DNA from: Sceloporus undulatus
Lineage: Eukaryota; Chordata; Lepidosauria; Squamata; Phrynosomatidae
Assembly: GCF_019175285.1 (NCBI RefSeq)
Contig: NC_056523.1
Span: 184,146,674-184,210,673 of the forward strand
Reading direction: 5' to 3'
Length of the DNA: 64,000 bases
The translations under genes were made by a program, and so were the position numbers. Within the stretch, counting starts at the first letter, position 1, and every line of letters begins with the position of its first letter. Positions 21,301 through 31,915 of the stretch are shown piece by piece. The notes below the pieces were generated by a model. It saw nothing but the letters and a program-made list of their open reading frames with translations. It searched no databases and was not told the DNA's origin.

Positions 21301-21647
21301 AAGGAACTTATCCCATGACTTACTAAATCAATTTACCTCTATCTGGCTTAAAGCTTAATTTAGGCAACATCCTGATGTTATGAAGGTTTTTGCTGCTGAA
21401 TTTGCCGCCCAAATATAGACCGGGCCCATCCCCACTTCCAGGAGCATTCCGACAGCCATTTTCTTAAACCGGAAAACTCTCGGATCTGAAAAGAGCTGCA
21501 AGGAGTGATCCTGAAAGCCGAGATGCACCAGTGGTGTTTTCAGTTAGCAAATTTGGTGGCAAAAACCTGATAACATTAAGATGCCACCCAAATTGAGCTT
21601 TAAGACAGAGTTAAATTAATTTACTAAGTCATGGGATAAACTCATTA
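21301..21647. mobile_element. palindromic DNA element with 'GAACTTATCCCATGACTTA' arms
   Basis: The left arm GAACTTATCCCATGACTTAC is mirrored on the right as AAGTCATGGGATAAACTC. Inverted similarity continues about 45 bp (CTAAATCAATTTACCTCTAT / GAGTTAAATTAATTTA). The interior is GC-richer with no frame. The tips are related to those at 26162 and 49751. No target duplication is discernible. Confidence 0.75.
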
Positions 21648-21649
21648 AA

Positions 21650-21900
21650 AAACTCATCTCTCTCGTGGCTCACTACACTAGGCTTCCCCCATCCTCCTGG
21701 AAAAGTCAGATCGCTCACTGTGGTCCACCATAGCAATTGTTTGTGCTACCAGCAGAGAGCTGGAAAGAGCAAATCTCATAAATCAATCCTCTGTGCTTTA
21801 TACGGAAGCCAATTGAGTCAATAACACGTTTTGAAAGCAAATCCATTTGGAAAGAGCATAAGACAATTGGCCTCTTAAGCTACTAGAAGAGGATGCAGAA
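21650..21900. other. repeat-free stretch, possibly conserved non-coding
   Basis: Balanced composition, and no repeats or frames recognised. It contains CAATTGTTTGTGCTACC and CAATTGAGTCAATAACACG. Only comparison with other amniotes would tell. Confidence 0.15.
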
Positions 21901-22089
21901 GTGGAAACAGATAAGAAGGGGTTTTCCATTCTGTAACAGCCTGCTGTCTTTGCAGTGTTCTCTTCTTAGTGGCATCCAACAGCAGAGGAATAGTGAGTAG
22001 TTTTACAAGTTGCAAGAAGGATTATGATGATGTGCTAGGGGAGAGGGATAGACCTTGTTCTATAACATGATGCCTTAAGCTACTTTGTA

Positions 22090-22240
22090 CTCAGTTTGCA
22101 GTTGAGGACAAAGAGGAAAAGTAGAAGAAGGAGATAGAAACTGGGGCATTTTAAAAGCAGCTGAAAAGTAGGATAGCAGGGTATTAATTGGGATTGTTCC
22201 TGCCAAATTGGAACAGTTGGAGGGTATATATTGCTGGGTC
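22090..22240 (+). repeat. dispersed repeat F, copy 1
   Basis: Shares TCAGTTTGCAGTTGAGGAC, AAAGCAGCTGAAAAGTAGGA, GTATTAATTGG and GGAACAGTTGGAGGGTATAT with 25180-25345. I do not recognise the family. Confidence 0.6.
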
Positions 22241-22539
22241 AGAGCTTGGAAATGTTCCTTTTTTGGACCACCGCTTCCAGAATTCCCCAGCCAACACCAT
22301 GGCGACTAGGTGATTCTGTGAGCTGCAATCCAGAAAAGTTACTTTTCCAAGCTTTTCACTGGCATCAAAAGGAAGCATATAATTTCTACCAGCCATTTGT
22401 TTAGATGACACTAGATCAAATCTTCAGGAATTCTCATGTCCCTTCAGTGTGGCCCGTATCTTTCAGTCATGTTTCAGTCCTGGTTAACAAGAAATCTTCA
22501 GATCAACAATGCTTGGGAAAAGGGTGGGTGATTTCGTTG

Positions 22540-22760
22540 GCATAATAGGCCCTAATTTGTTTTCCAAAGGCCACAATCTTGTGAACTGACAGCGCGTGAA
22601 TTATACCTGCAGCATCTGAATGAGGCAGCTTCTGAGGAGGTTTATGGAGCCTGCTTTGACACCAGTGCCTCATTAAATCACAAGGCTGAAAAGAGCAGAA
22701 TTAAAATGTCAAGATAATACTACTTTACAGTTAGCCTCGAAGAAAAGAACTGGCAAAAGC
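22540..22760. promoter_or_regulatory. possible conserved non-coding element
   Basis: A repeat-free stretch with texture like a conserved enhancer (GAACTGACAGCGCGTGAATT, CCTCATTAAATCACAAGGC). The call is inference only. Confidence 0.15.
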
Positions 22761-23069
22761 TGACACATTTGGATCCCGCTTTCCCCCTATCTTTAAAAAT
22801 AGACCCACCTGAAACATAACAGTTGGGTAAAAAGTGTTTTTGGCAGCAAGACAGGAAGTAGCTTATAGTAGCCTACTATATGGGCATCTTCCGCCGCCTT
22901 CTTCTCTTCATTGCTTGGACACAGTCTGTTGTTGAGTATGTTTAGCAAGAAATTTTTAAAGAAATTCCTACCGATTGTCCATCTTCCCATTCAAATGGTT
23001 TGTGAGGGGAAGCTTCTCTGCTACATAAAATTTTGACATTCAGATTGAGAAGAAAGTGGTTTTTAATGC

Positions 23070-23200
23070 TGTAGACTATATTTCTGAGGAAACAACTGGA
23101 AAAACCACCTTTGAGTATTCCTTGCCTAAGAAAACCCTGTGAAAATCATGAGGAAGTCATAAGTAGACAGGCAACTTGAAGGCGCACACACACAAACACA
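23070..23200 (+). mobile_element. 5S-headed SINE, 3' part only
   Basis: Contains GGAAAAACCACCTTTGAGTA, TTCCTTGCCTAAGAAAACCC and the tail CAGGCAACTTGAAGGCGCAC, followed by a CA-rich end. The 5S head is absent here but present in the copy at 32716. Confidence 0.7.
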
Positions 23201-23207
23201 GAAATAG

Positions 23208-23272
23208 CAGACAGTGTGATGCAGTGGTTTGAGTGTTGGACTACAACTCTGGGAAACCAAGATCCTGTCTGC
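23208..23272 (+). mobile_element. tRNA-headed SINE, 5' head only
   Basis: GTGATGCAGTGGTTTGAGTG then TTGGACTACAACTCTGGGAA is the SINE head. It breaks off into unrelated sequence and directly follows the 5S-type SINE tail. Confidence 0.65.
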
Positions 23273-23484
23273 ACTTTCCAGGGACAGCTTGGGGTATCCT
23301 GGCTTTGGACCACTGTAAAGGTCTTCTGTTCCTATGCCAGATAGCAGATTGCACCCATGTCCCACTGAGCCACCCAGCACATCTTCTGCCACATCAGATG
23401 GTTCTTCTGAGGTCAGAATGAAGCAACCAGCCTCAGTCACATGGCTGGGCACCTTGTTCTCACCCCAGAGCAAGTGGTGGGTAG

Positions 23485-23608
23485 TAGTGGTGCCAGATGC
23501 ACAGGGCAGTTCAGTAGGATGCTTTTTAACTGCCACCCAGAATCACAACAGAGGGCTCCAGATCTTCTGAGAAGACCCAGAGCAACTAGTAAGTTTTAAA
23601 AAAGCATT
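23485..23608. repeat. dispersed repeat E, copy 2
   Basis: Modules AACTGCCACCCAGAATCAC, GGCTCCAGATCTTCTGAG and CCAGAGCAACTAGTAAG match 7745-7868 in order. Confidence 0.5.
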
Positions 23609-24647
23609 TTAAGAGGAGGATCTTCCAGTTCTGGGGCTGAATGGGCTGCACATAGGAAAAGTATGTTGGGAGATGGCTTAAAGGGAATCCCGGAGTGAGA
23701 AAAAGGATAGGGAGTAATAATTGGTGCAGGAATGGACAGTGGCAGAAACTGGGGCTTTGAGAACCAGTGGTGGCAGTGACTGGAGATGGTGGGGAAGTTG
23801 TCTTCTGTTGAGAAAGAGTTTGTACCACCTCTGGAATAAGGTATAACTTGCCATGAAGCCTGTTCTTACATGAGTCGAGTTCAGAAAAGTCTCTTGTTTG
23901 GACTACCACCCCCAGTATGGCCAGTGGATATGGAAAGAGCTCTGGAAAGGCCAGATTCAAATGTCTCAGCAATATTGGAAGGGGGCTTCTTCCTCCTTTG
24001 CATAATTTCTATCCTCAAATTGCCCCACAGCAAGGGAAACATCCCTGTCTGGCATCACAGTGACACAGCAATATCCACTGAAGACAGTTTCCTTAATTCA
24101 ATTCATCACAGTGACAGATACCTAATCAGTGATTCATCATTCATGAGATATTTATATGCTACCCATTGGGATTTCATTTCTTACAAGAAAAACAAATGGA
24201 CCAACTTCTAAAAGATGAAAGAAATCACGACCAGGGAGCATCATTCGGCAGCGCATTCACATCATACTTCTGGGAGGTGCAGCTTGATCCTGTACATATT
24301 TAAGTCAGAAGTCAGTCTCACTGACTTTACTGCCAACTATGTGAAGTAAAATTCACAAAAATAGTAGCCATTGTTTTTAACATTCCCTTCATGGTAGAGA
24401 ACAGCTGTTTGTCCAGTCAAAGCCAGCACATAGAATGAAAGCTGAGGTCCTCTTGCCCTTTGGTTAAGCTGGGTCTGTATCTCCCCCCACCCTCTCTCCC
24501 CCACACACACAGTGGCTCAACTGGTGCAATTGCTCCAGGCCCTTCACTGGGTAGGAATCCAGCACTATGGGGAAAGGTGTTGTCTTCTCCAGTCCCTTCA
24601 TGAATCTCCTGATATTTCTGATATCATCAACATTTTGTGTCTTGTTT

Positions 24648-24883
24648 GAGTTTGTTGTTGTGTGCCTTCGAGTCATTTCCAATTTATAGTATCCCTAAGG
24701 AGACCCTATCATGGGGTTCCCTTGGCAAGATTTGTTCAGAGGAGGTTTGCCATTGTCTTCTCCTGAGGCTGAGAGCATGCGACTTCCCCATGGTTACCTA
24801 ATGAATTTCCTGGATGAGCTGGGGATTGAACCCTGGTCTCCAGAGTTGTAATGCAACACACAAACCGCTAGTCACACTGTTTG
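24648..24883 (-). mobile_element. tRNA-headed SINE, full length, minus strand
   Basis: On the + strand it reads TTTGTTGTTGTGTGCCTTCG (tail), GAGGAGGTTTGCCATTGTCT (body) and GGGGATTGAACCCTGGTCTC (B box), ending in the head CACAAACCGCTAGTCACAC. Confidence 0.85.
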
Positions 24884-25179
24884 AATCATTAAGTATGAAA
24901 AAAAGAAAAGAAAGGGGGTCTGGATCATCAGAAATGCAGGGCTGAAAATGGATTCACACCTGAAGATTTTTGTGCTGCTCTCTACATGCCCTCCAGCAGA
25001 AATGTGTGGCCAAGCAACATCAGTGTGTTGTCAAGATGGCAGAAGTTATTAATAAGGACAAACAGACAAGCTAAGAGAGGCTAGAGCAGTGTGCTTTTGC
25101 CTGAGCCTATTGGGAAGGTCAGTATTCTGTGCCCTCGTCTCCTCTTCCCCTGCTGAATAAATTGGGTGCAAACTATTTT

Positions 25180-25345
25180 TGCACTTTGAATTCGGTTTGC
25201 AGCAGTTGAAGTAAATTGCGGACAAAGGGAAAAGAGGGAGAAGAGGGAAAAGGGGGGAAACTGGAGCATTTGAAAAGCAGCTGAAAAAGTGGGACAGCAG
25301 AGGATTAATTGGTCTCTGCCAAAATGCAACAGTTGGAGGATATGC
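25180..25345 (+). repeat. dispersed repeat F, copy 2
   Basis: CGGTTTGCAGCAGTTGAAG, AAAAGCAGCTGAAAAAGTGG and GCAACAGTTGGAGGATATGC match 22090-22240, with a longer purine-rich middle. Confidence 0.6.
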
Positions 25346-25667
25346 ATCCATTGTATTTTCTATTTTATTTATGTATTCATTTATGTATTGTATTACTATG
25401 CCCACCATTCCTAGAATAACTAATATACATGCACATAAAGGTGCCTCTCATTTTTTGAAAATTGCCCCAAGGCCACAGCCACCTTAATATGGTCTTGCAT
25501 ACACACTTTGCTGAGTTTGGGTGGGAGTTTTAAACTTGCCCGTAGTTCAGTAATAGTACTGCCGGGATAGACGTATACTGCTAGACCACAGAACTTTGGT
25601 GGCAGAGCTTGGAAAAACTGTTAGTTATAGTCATAGTTCCAACAAGGCCCCACAAGCAGTTAGTTCT

Positions 25668-25800
25668 TGGTGCATGTGTATTTATGCCTTCAAGTCACCT
25701 TTCAACGTACACTGACTGCATGAATTTTCTTGGGATTTCTTAGGCAAGGAACACTTAGAAGTACTTTGACCTTTCTTTCCACTAAAATACAGCCTAGTGT
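25668..25800 (-). mobile_element. 5S-headed SINE, 3' part, minus strand
   Basis: Reads GTGCATGTGTATTTATGCCT, TCAAGTCACCTTTCAACG, TTTCTTAGGCAAGGAACACT and AAAATACAGCCTAGTGT, the reverse complement of the 5S-SINE body and tail. Confidence 0.6.
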
Positions 25801-25964
25801 ATTGATTTAGTTCAGTGATGCCATCAGGGGAGGACTTTAGGGCAAAAGCTAAGGCCTTTTTCAAAAGAGCAAGCAAGAGCAAATATAGTACATGGTTGAC
25901 AAATCTGAAAGTCAAGACGTTGAACACCTAAGGCTGCTATGCTGAACACCCTTAATTGAGAGTA

Positions 25965-26549
25965 AGGCTGCATCTGCCCTGCAAAAACAGTGCAGTTTTA
26001 TATTGCTTTAACTGCCATGGCTCAAAGCTATGGGATCTTGGGATTTGTAGTTTGCTGTGGCACCAGAGGTGTCTGACAGAGAAGGCTAAATATCTCATAA
26101 AACTACAAACACCAGAATTCCATAGTACTGAGCCATGGCAGTTCAAGCCATTTCAAACTGCGGAGCTTATCCCATTAACAAATAAGCTGGCTTACCTCTT
26201 CCAGCTTGAATTCAGGATCCGGAATGCCCCTGGATATTATCATACCTAAATTGCCACCTACTGTATCTATGGGATGCCCCCACCCGGAAGCATCCATCTC
26301 AGGTTGAATCCTTGATCAGCCAGCACTTTTTCAAAGTCAGGCAGCTTCCAACTTCAAAAATTGACCAGCTGAGCAAGGCTTCGACCTGGGATACGTCTGG
26401 GAAGTGTCATCCCAGCTAGATAGGTGGCGATTTAGGTATGATAAAATATGAGGGCATCCAGGATTCTGAATTCAAGCTGGAAGAGGTAAGCCAGTTTATT
26501 TGTTAATGGGATAAGCTCCTGTGTTATTTCTGCAGTGCAGATGCAGCCT
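25965..26549. mobile_element. MITE family A copy interrupted by another element
   Basis: The left tip AGGCTGCATCTGCCCTGCA and the inverted right tip (AGGCTGCATCTGCACTGCAG) bound a family A element. Its sequence breaks after TCAAACTGC at 26161 and resumes at 26520 with TGTGTTATTTCTGCAG. Removing 26162-26519 restores a normal family A element of about 227 bp, so the outer copy is older. Confidence 0.85.
26162..26519. mobile_element. palindromic DNA element nested in the family A MITE
   Basis: Perfect outer arms GGAGCTTATCCCATTAACAA and TTGTTAATGGGATAAGCTCC. Inverted similarity extends over about 55 bp through GGCTTACCTCTTCCAGCTTG. Further inner inverted motifs (GGTATGATAAAATATG / CATACCTAAATTGCC) are present. 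No coding frame. The tips are related to the elements at 21301 and 49751. Confidence 0.9.
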
Positions 26550-27189
26550 ATAAGTCCCACTGAACATTCTGAAAACTCCTGAGGAAGGCCTTTTCTCATA
26601 GAAGCTAAAACATGTTGGGCTATTTTAAAGGAAATAAACAGTAGATCATCTTAGAGCACATGGGACATGTATTTAATTTTGTTGTTGCTGTTGCTGTTGT
26701 TGTTATCTCTGTCTATATTCAGCATGTATTTCCTGACAATCTCCCCATCCAAATATTAAGTAGAACTAAGCCTACCATAACAGTTGTATTTTTTTTAAAA
26801 AATGCACCCCTTTTACTTATAACTTTTTTTTAAAAAAGGAATACTGCCAACTGCTAGCTTGTAATGAAAAATACACTTCCTTACTGTTCACTTCATCTTG
26901 GATATTGACCCCAGAACACCTCCTATTGGTTTAAGGATAGACGTTTTCTGCTATCAGCAGAGAGTTTCCTCTACCACTCTGATAGTCCAAACATAGGCAT
27001 ACACTGTGTGATCAGAAAGACCAATGTTGCTGACAAAACTGAGGGTGTTGTTGTTTGCCTGGGATAAGTGAATTAACCATGGTAAAAAAAATTATGGGGA
27101 ACCTTCTGGGAAAAGAATAGGCTTTCACTATTTGGCCAATGTGCCCAGTGCATGCTCCCTAAATAAACAAATAATCTGTTTTGGAAACA

Positions 27190-27545
27190 CCAATAATAAT
27201 ATATATTTTTTAAAAAAATCTTACCTGCCTCTCTCCCATGGCTTGAGGTGGAGTACAACATAGATTAAAATATAACATATAACTAACCACATGAAATCAT
27301 TTAAACCCATAGGTTAAAACACATAAACATAGGATTAAGATGACCACTGCACATTCAAATCACCCAGACATAAAATTAAAAAACATACCAATTTAAAAAT
27401 CATAGTTTAAAATGGACTTGGTAAGCTGGCCAGAAGAGATAGGCCTTTAATACAATTTTAAATTCAGACAGCATACCATATATAAAGGTTAAAGATAAAG
27501 TTTTCCCCTTGACATGAATGTCTAGTCATAACCGACTGTAGGGGC
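27190..27545 (-). mobile_element. LINE 3'-end-like fragments
   Basis: On the + strand, CTTACCTGCCTCTCTCCCAT and repeated TAAAACATA/ATTAAAAC motifs lead to AGATAGGCCTTTAATACAAT. This is the texture of a squamate LINE 3' end in minus orientation. A second fragment at 27484-27545 (CATGAATGTCTAGTCATAAC) belongs to another dispersed repeat. Family names are uncertain. Confidence 0.35.
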
Positions 27546-29515
27546 AGTGGAAATTCTGTACTAAATTTCAACTCTTATAAAAGAAAGGAACCATCCCCTG
27601 GTGAAAAGCAATAGTGTAGTCTGCCCTGGAAGCACTAAAATCCTTCTACTCTCTCATCCACCCAGCCTTTAGTGTGAGCACAGTCATGCTGGAATTTTGT
27701 AAGTTCATTGGCATCATTTGCCTTTGCTTCATTCTTTACATTCTTTGTTACATTACTCTAGGTTTTACACTTGACTTATCCACGGCTCATAGTATTTTGG
27801 TGTATGTATGGAAGTCCAACATTATTATTTAGAATTTCACTGAACAGATTATGGTGACTGGTTGAGGCAACTGGATGAGGCAACATCTGGCAAGGTTGCA
27901 GAATGGTAAAAGACATGTAGATTCATTGTCACACCACTTGGAGTATATGCCAAAGATGATTCAACAGGTATCAAGCAAGGAGCTGATGCAAGGGGCAATT
28001 GCAGGGACCTGTGCAAGGAGATCAGGCCATGATCAATATATATAAATATGGGCATAACACTATGGACAGTGTGCATTATTGTTTAGTAGTAGTTAGTTTA
28101 TCGTCTTGGGTATTGTGCTGTATATACTTAGTAGTAAAGTTCTGTAAATAGATCTTGGAAACTTCTGAGTATTTATTTAGCACCGTCAGCAGTAGTAGGT
28201 ACTGGCAGCACTGCAGAGCCTAACAGAGAAGGATCATGAGTGGTTAAGAGAGAGTGTGCAGCTCTAACATATCAAAATCCATAAACTGGGCTCCAAAACT
28301 GACCCTCGAATTATACATGAGGTTGAATCTCTCCCGGGAGGTCATTCCAGTCTAGGGGCAGCCAATGAAAAGGTTTTCTGGGTGACAGCTGCCAGTCAAG
28401 TCCTGGACACCTGAAGTAATGTCCACCAGAGGACCTGAGTGTACAGGGGGGACTGTATGGGAGCAGGTGATCCCATAGGAAACCTTGAACAAACCATGTA
28501 GAATGTTCAAAGTAATAACCAACACTTTGTTGAAACAAGGGGCCATGCTCCCTCCACCACTTCCTAACATTTTCAGCTTTTATCCAACATAACAAGAGAA
28601 GGGCCGATTTAAGGGGAGAAATGAATGTGGAGGAAAGTTTGTGCCATCCTTTAACCACACACAGTGCTCCCAAATCTGAAGTGAGCCCACTTGGGTTTAT
28701 TTGAAATAAGGGGAGAACTCTTACATATTTAATACAACATGTGCTTTAGCCTGCAATTTTTATTCCTCTATCCCATGTGTGTGTGTGTGTGCATGATATA
28801 ACAAGCTTGTGCTGTTGCTGTGGCAACCCTACTCATTCTCACTCACCTCATCTTTCCAACCTTCCACCCAATTTTCTTTTTCATTGATTTAGGGACATAT
28901 GAAATGCAATAAAACATTGAACCCTTCTCCCCGTCCAGAGACCCTCTCTCCATCCCTTTGGCAATATAGACTTCAGCAATATGCCTTCCTTCTCTCTGTC
29001 GCTTAATTACACTCTGAAAGTCTCCAAGGCTGCTCAAAAATTAATATGAGGCAAGAACAATAGATGCCTCACTCCACTATCTTCTCAGCAATGGAAGGAA
29101 AAGGACTGGAGAGTTTACAATGGCCTGCCCAGCTGTGGTTTCCAAAAGGCTGGGGGTCATCAGTGAGCTAAAAGTGGGATGAGTGGGGTTTCATTCAGGC
29201 CCATTTCTTTCTCTCAGAAGTAAAGTACTGATGTCTGCCAGAATTCGAGAAGACGAATTGTAAGCCCTGATCGGGCATTCATTTGAACATGCATAGGGGG
29301 AATATTACAACACAAGTCCTGTCTCTTGCAATGTCCCCTAGATGTACATTAGGTCTTTATATGTTCAGCATGAAATTCTGAGGAGAACTTTGTATCTGTC
29401 TTTGGCTAAACCTTATATGGGCACTGCTCCTGGGAGCTTTGTAACTCTATTCAGCCAAATGCAGTGACAAAGTTCTCTTTGGACATTCCTGCCCAACTCT
29501 TTGGGCAAATGTATA
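27546..29515. other. intergenic stretch with no gene recognised
   Basis: Nothing supportable apart from a short TG run at 28778 and degraded repeat pieces. The open frame of 120 codons at 28311-28673 on the minus strand has no start, splice or domain support. Confidence 0.4.
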
Positions 29516-29518
29516 CAA

Positions 29519-29656
29519 CAGGGGGTGGGCAACGGTGGCCTTCCAGCTGTTCTTGCACTACAATTCCCATTAGCCCTAGACAGCATAGCCAGTGATTTGT
29601 GATTGTGGGTGCTGAAGTCCAACAACATCTTGAAGGCTACAGTTGTCCACCATGGT
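29519..29656. mobile_element. short palindromic nhAT-type repeat, good copy
   Basis: Left end CAGGGGGTGGGCAACGGTGG with CTACAATTCCCATTAGCCC. The right end, reverse-complemented, reads ACCATGGTGGACAACTGTAG. The CAGGGGGTGGGCAA tip is the reason for the hAT-like assignment of the whole family. Confidence 0.7.
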
Positions 29657-29754
29657 GAACAGCCTGTGTTTCTGCCTAGCATTTACTCAGAGGTTTCATT
29701 ACATTTTGAGTTCTTTTGGGATATGTGTGCCTAAGAGAAAGCTGGGGAGTATGA

Positions 29755-29880
29755 AGCCTTCAAAATATCATTGAACTGTGAGCTCCAGCAGCCCTAGACA
29801 ACTCAATCAATTGTAAGAAATGCTGGGAATTACAGTCCAACAACATCAGCTGGGTCACATGACTTCCAACTCTGGTATAA
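29755..29880. mobile_element. short palindromic nhAT-type repeat
   Basis: TGAGCTCCAGCAGCCCTAGA on the left and GAATTACAGTCCAACAACAT on the right flank a degraded centre. Confidence 0.5.
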
Positions 29881-30000
29881 AGGGTAATCCCTGTAGCCCA
29901 ATCCTATGCATTCTTATTCAGCCATACATCTACCTTGATTCATTGATACTTACTTCATGTAACTGGACACAGGATCAATATATCAAATAAGGGATGAGAC

Positions 30001-30100
30001 AACTTTGTTGCTCCAGATGTTCTGGACTTCAGCTGCCACAAGCCCCAACTGCTGTGAGCAATGGCAAGGGATTGTGGGAGTCCACATTCCTCTACTAAAC
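30001..30100. mobile_element. short palindromic nhAT-type repeat
   Basis: Contains GCTCCAGATGTTCTGGACTT, CAGCTGCCACAAGCCCCAAC and GGGATTGTGGGAGTCCACA. The right tip is missing. Confidence 0.5.
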
Positions 30101-30479
30101 TCACAGGTGTGGAACCTCTTTACGCTGGCTGTAGCACCATTGCAGACTGCTTCCCAAACACATTCAGCCATAAGTAGCAACTCAACAGTCCTTTAGCTGA
30201 GTTGAACAGGAATCAGTGAACCCTAGGTATTTCCTGGGGATTCATCATTTTCCAGATGAGAACAACTATGGTGCTCCAGCAATTGTTATACTCTGGCATC
30301 CCACACTCCATTGTCATTGGTTAACATTGTTTAGAGATGATATCAGTTGCAAGCCAAGAACATGTGGAGGACCACAGTTACATACAGTATTTAGATACTT
30401 GTGTGCTAAGTTAAAGATATAACCCTTCCCCTCTCACTATATCTTCTGGAGATCTAGGCAACAGGTGAGAACTGAAACT

Positions 30480-30740
30480 TATTATTATTATTATTATTAA
30501 CCTTTATTTATGAAGCGCTGTAAATTTACACAGCGCTGTACATGCAATCTTTTTAGTTAGACGGTTCCCTGCCCTCAGGCTTACAATCTAAAAAAGACAT
30601 GATACAGAAGGAGAAGGGAGTGGTGACGAGAAAGGGTAAGAGGTCCAGCAGTTCCTCTCAACCTCCGAGGCCTGGACCAAGGCAGATGGACTGGAGGGAG
30701 GGCAAGGCTTCATAGGATTCTTAAACCATGTAGGAATGTG
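30480..30740 (-). mobile_element. L2-like LINE 3' fragment with ATT microsatellite
   Basis: (ATT)n at 30480-30498 precedes AACCTTTATTTATGAAGCGC, TTACACAGCGCTGTACATGC and TTCCCTGCCCTCAGGCTTAC, a squamate LINE 3'-end motif set read on the minus strand (GTAAGCCTGAGGGCAGGGAA). A related + strand tail occurs at about 43317. Confidence 0.55.
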
Positions 30741-30884
30741 ATAAAGGAAAAGAAATGAAGAAACACCAACACTCCCCATCATCTCTGCCTATAGGAGTGC
30801 TTCTCAATGTTTGGCCCTGTAAGTGTTTTGGATTTCAACTCTCAAAAGTTCCAGATAGCTTGTACAATGATATCATTAATGGGA

Positions 30885-31012
30885 AGCATGTAGCCTTGTG
30901 AGTGTTATTGGACTGCACTTCCCAACATTATTCATCATTGGCTATGTTGACTAGGATTACTGGGACTTGCAGTCCAACAATATCTGGAAGGCCACATGAA
31001 TACCATCCCTGG
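30885..31012. mobile_element. short palindromic nhAT-type repeat
   Basis: ATTGGACTGCACTTCCCAAC and GGGACTTGCAGTCCAACAAT are the inverted arms, with GGAAGGCCACATGAATACCA at the tip. Confidence 0.65.
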
Positions 31013-31268
31013 TCAACATCTAGAGGGCCAATGTTAAGGCCTAAGGGGAAATGAAACCTGTGTTTTGCCAAAAACAGTGACCATAAAACAACAGATCTCT
31101 CTGGTAGTTAGACAGCGAGCACAGATTTCATATCATTGTATTTCTCTATTTTATTTCTTTCTTGCATTCTTCCAATGAGCTCAAGATGGTGTGTATGGTT
31201 ATCCTCTTCCTCAATTTTTTTTCTTAAACAGCTCTGTGAGATAGGTCAGGCTTGGATGGATGGAGATT

Positions 31269-31498
31269 GTTGTTGTTGTGTCCCTTCAAGTTGTTTCTGA
31301 CTTATGGAAACCATAAGGCAAAGCTGTCATGGTTTATTTTCCCCAAGATTTGTTCAGAGGAGGTTTGCCATTGCCTTGTCTTGAGGCTAAGAGCATGTGA
31401 CCTGCCCAAGATTACTCAATGAGTTTCACTATCTAGCTGGAAATCAAACCCTGGCCTTCAGAGTCATCTAACAGTCAATCCACTACACCATGAGGGCT
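31269..31498 (-). mobile_element. tRNA-headed SINE, minus strand, upstream of LC3C
   Basis: TTGTTGTTGTGTCCCTTCAA is the tail, GGAGGTTTGCCATTGCCTTG the body, and GGAAATCAAACCCTGGCCTT the B box. It lies about 365 bp upstream of the LC3C start codon. Confidence 0.85.
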
Positions 31499-31772
31499 AC
31501 ACAAGGGATAGAGGTTAACTGACTTCGTTTCACCCAATGAATTCCATGTACAAGCAGAAACTTAAACCTATATCTCTTACTTCCAGTGCAACACACTAAC
31601 TGCTACAGCACACCTGCACATGCAGCAGAGGCATGCCCTGAAATTATTTGCTCTATTGCTAGCTTCATCTCAGTCCCATAGTACTTCACTTTCACAAGCA
31701 GGTACCTATCATCCTGGCTCAGGAAGGCTCCACCTCCACCTCATTCCTGACCAGGTGCTCTGTTGAGCTTGC

Positions 31773-31779
31773 TATTAAA
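31773..31779 (+). promoter_or_regulatory. TATA-like motif upstream of LC3C
   Basis: TATTAAA lies 91 bp before the start codon, which would give a 5' UTR of roughly 60 bp. It is a weak match, and transcription could start elsewhere or from an upstream non-coding exon. Confidence 0.25.
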
Positions 31780-31863
31780 GAGAGACAGGGAAGCAGGTTG
31801 GAGCCAGTTTCTTCTTGCCATCTATCTTCCATAGCAGGGGAGTTTTTCCTAATGCTTTCAACA

Positions 31864-31915
31864 ATGGAGAGGAACCAAAGTGACAATCGGCCTTTCAAGC
31901 AAAGGAAAAGTTTAG
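31864..31915 (+). CDS. MAP1LC3C: LC3C exon 1 (coding part)
   Basis: Encodes residues 1-17 plus the first base of codon 18. The context is CAACAATGG, and the donor is TTTAG|GTAAAA at 31916. Intron 1 is phase 1 and about 1.0 kb. No alternative upstream in-frame ATG with matching LC3 sequence was seen. Confidence 0.88.
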
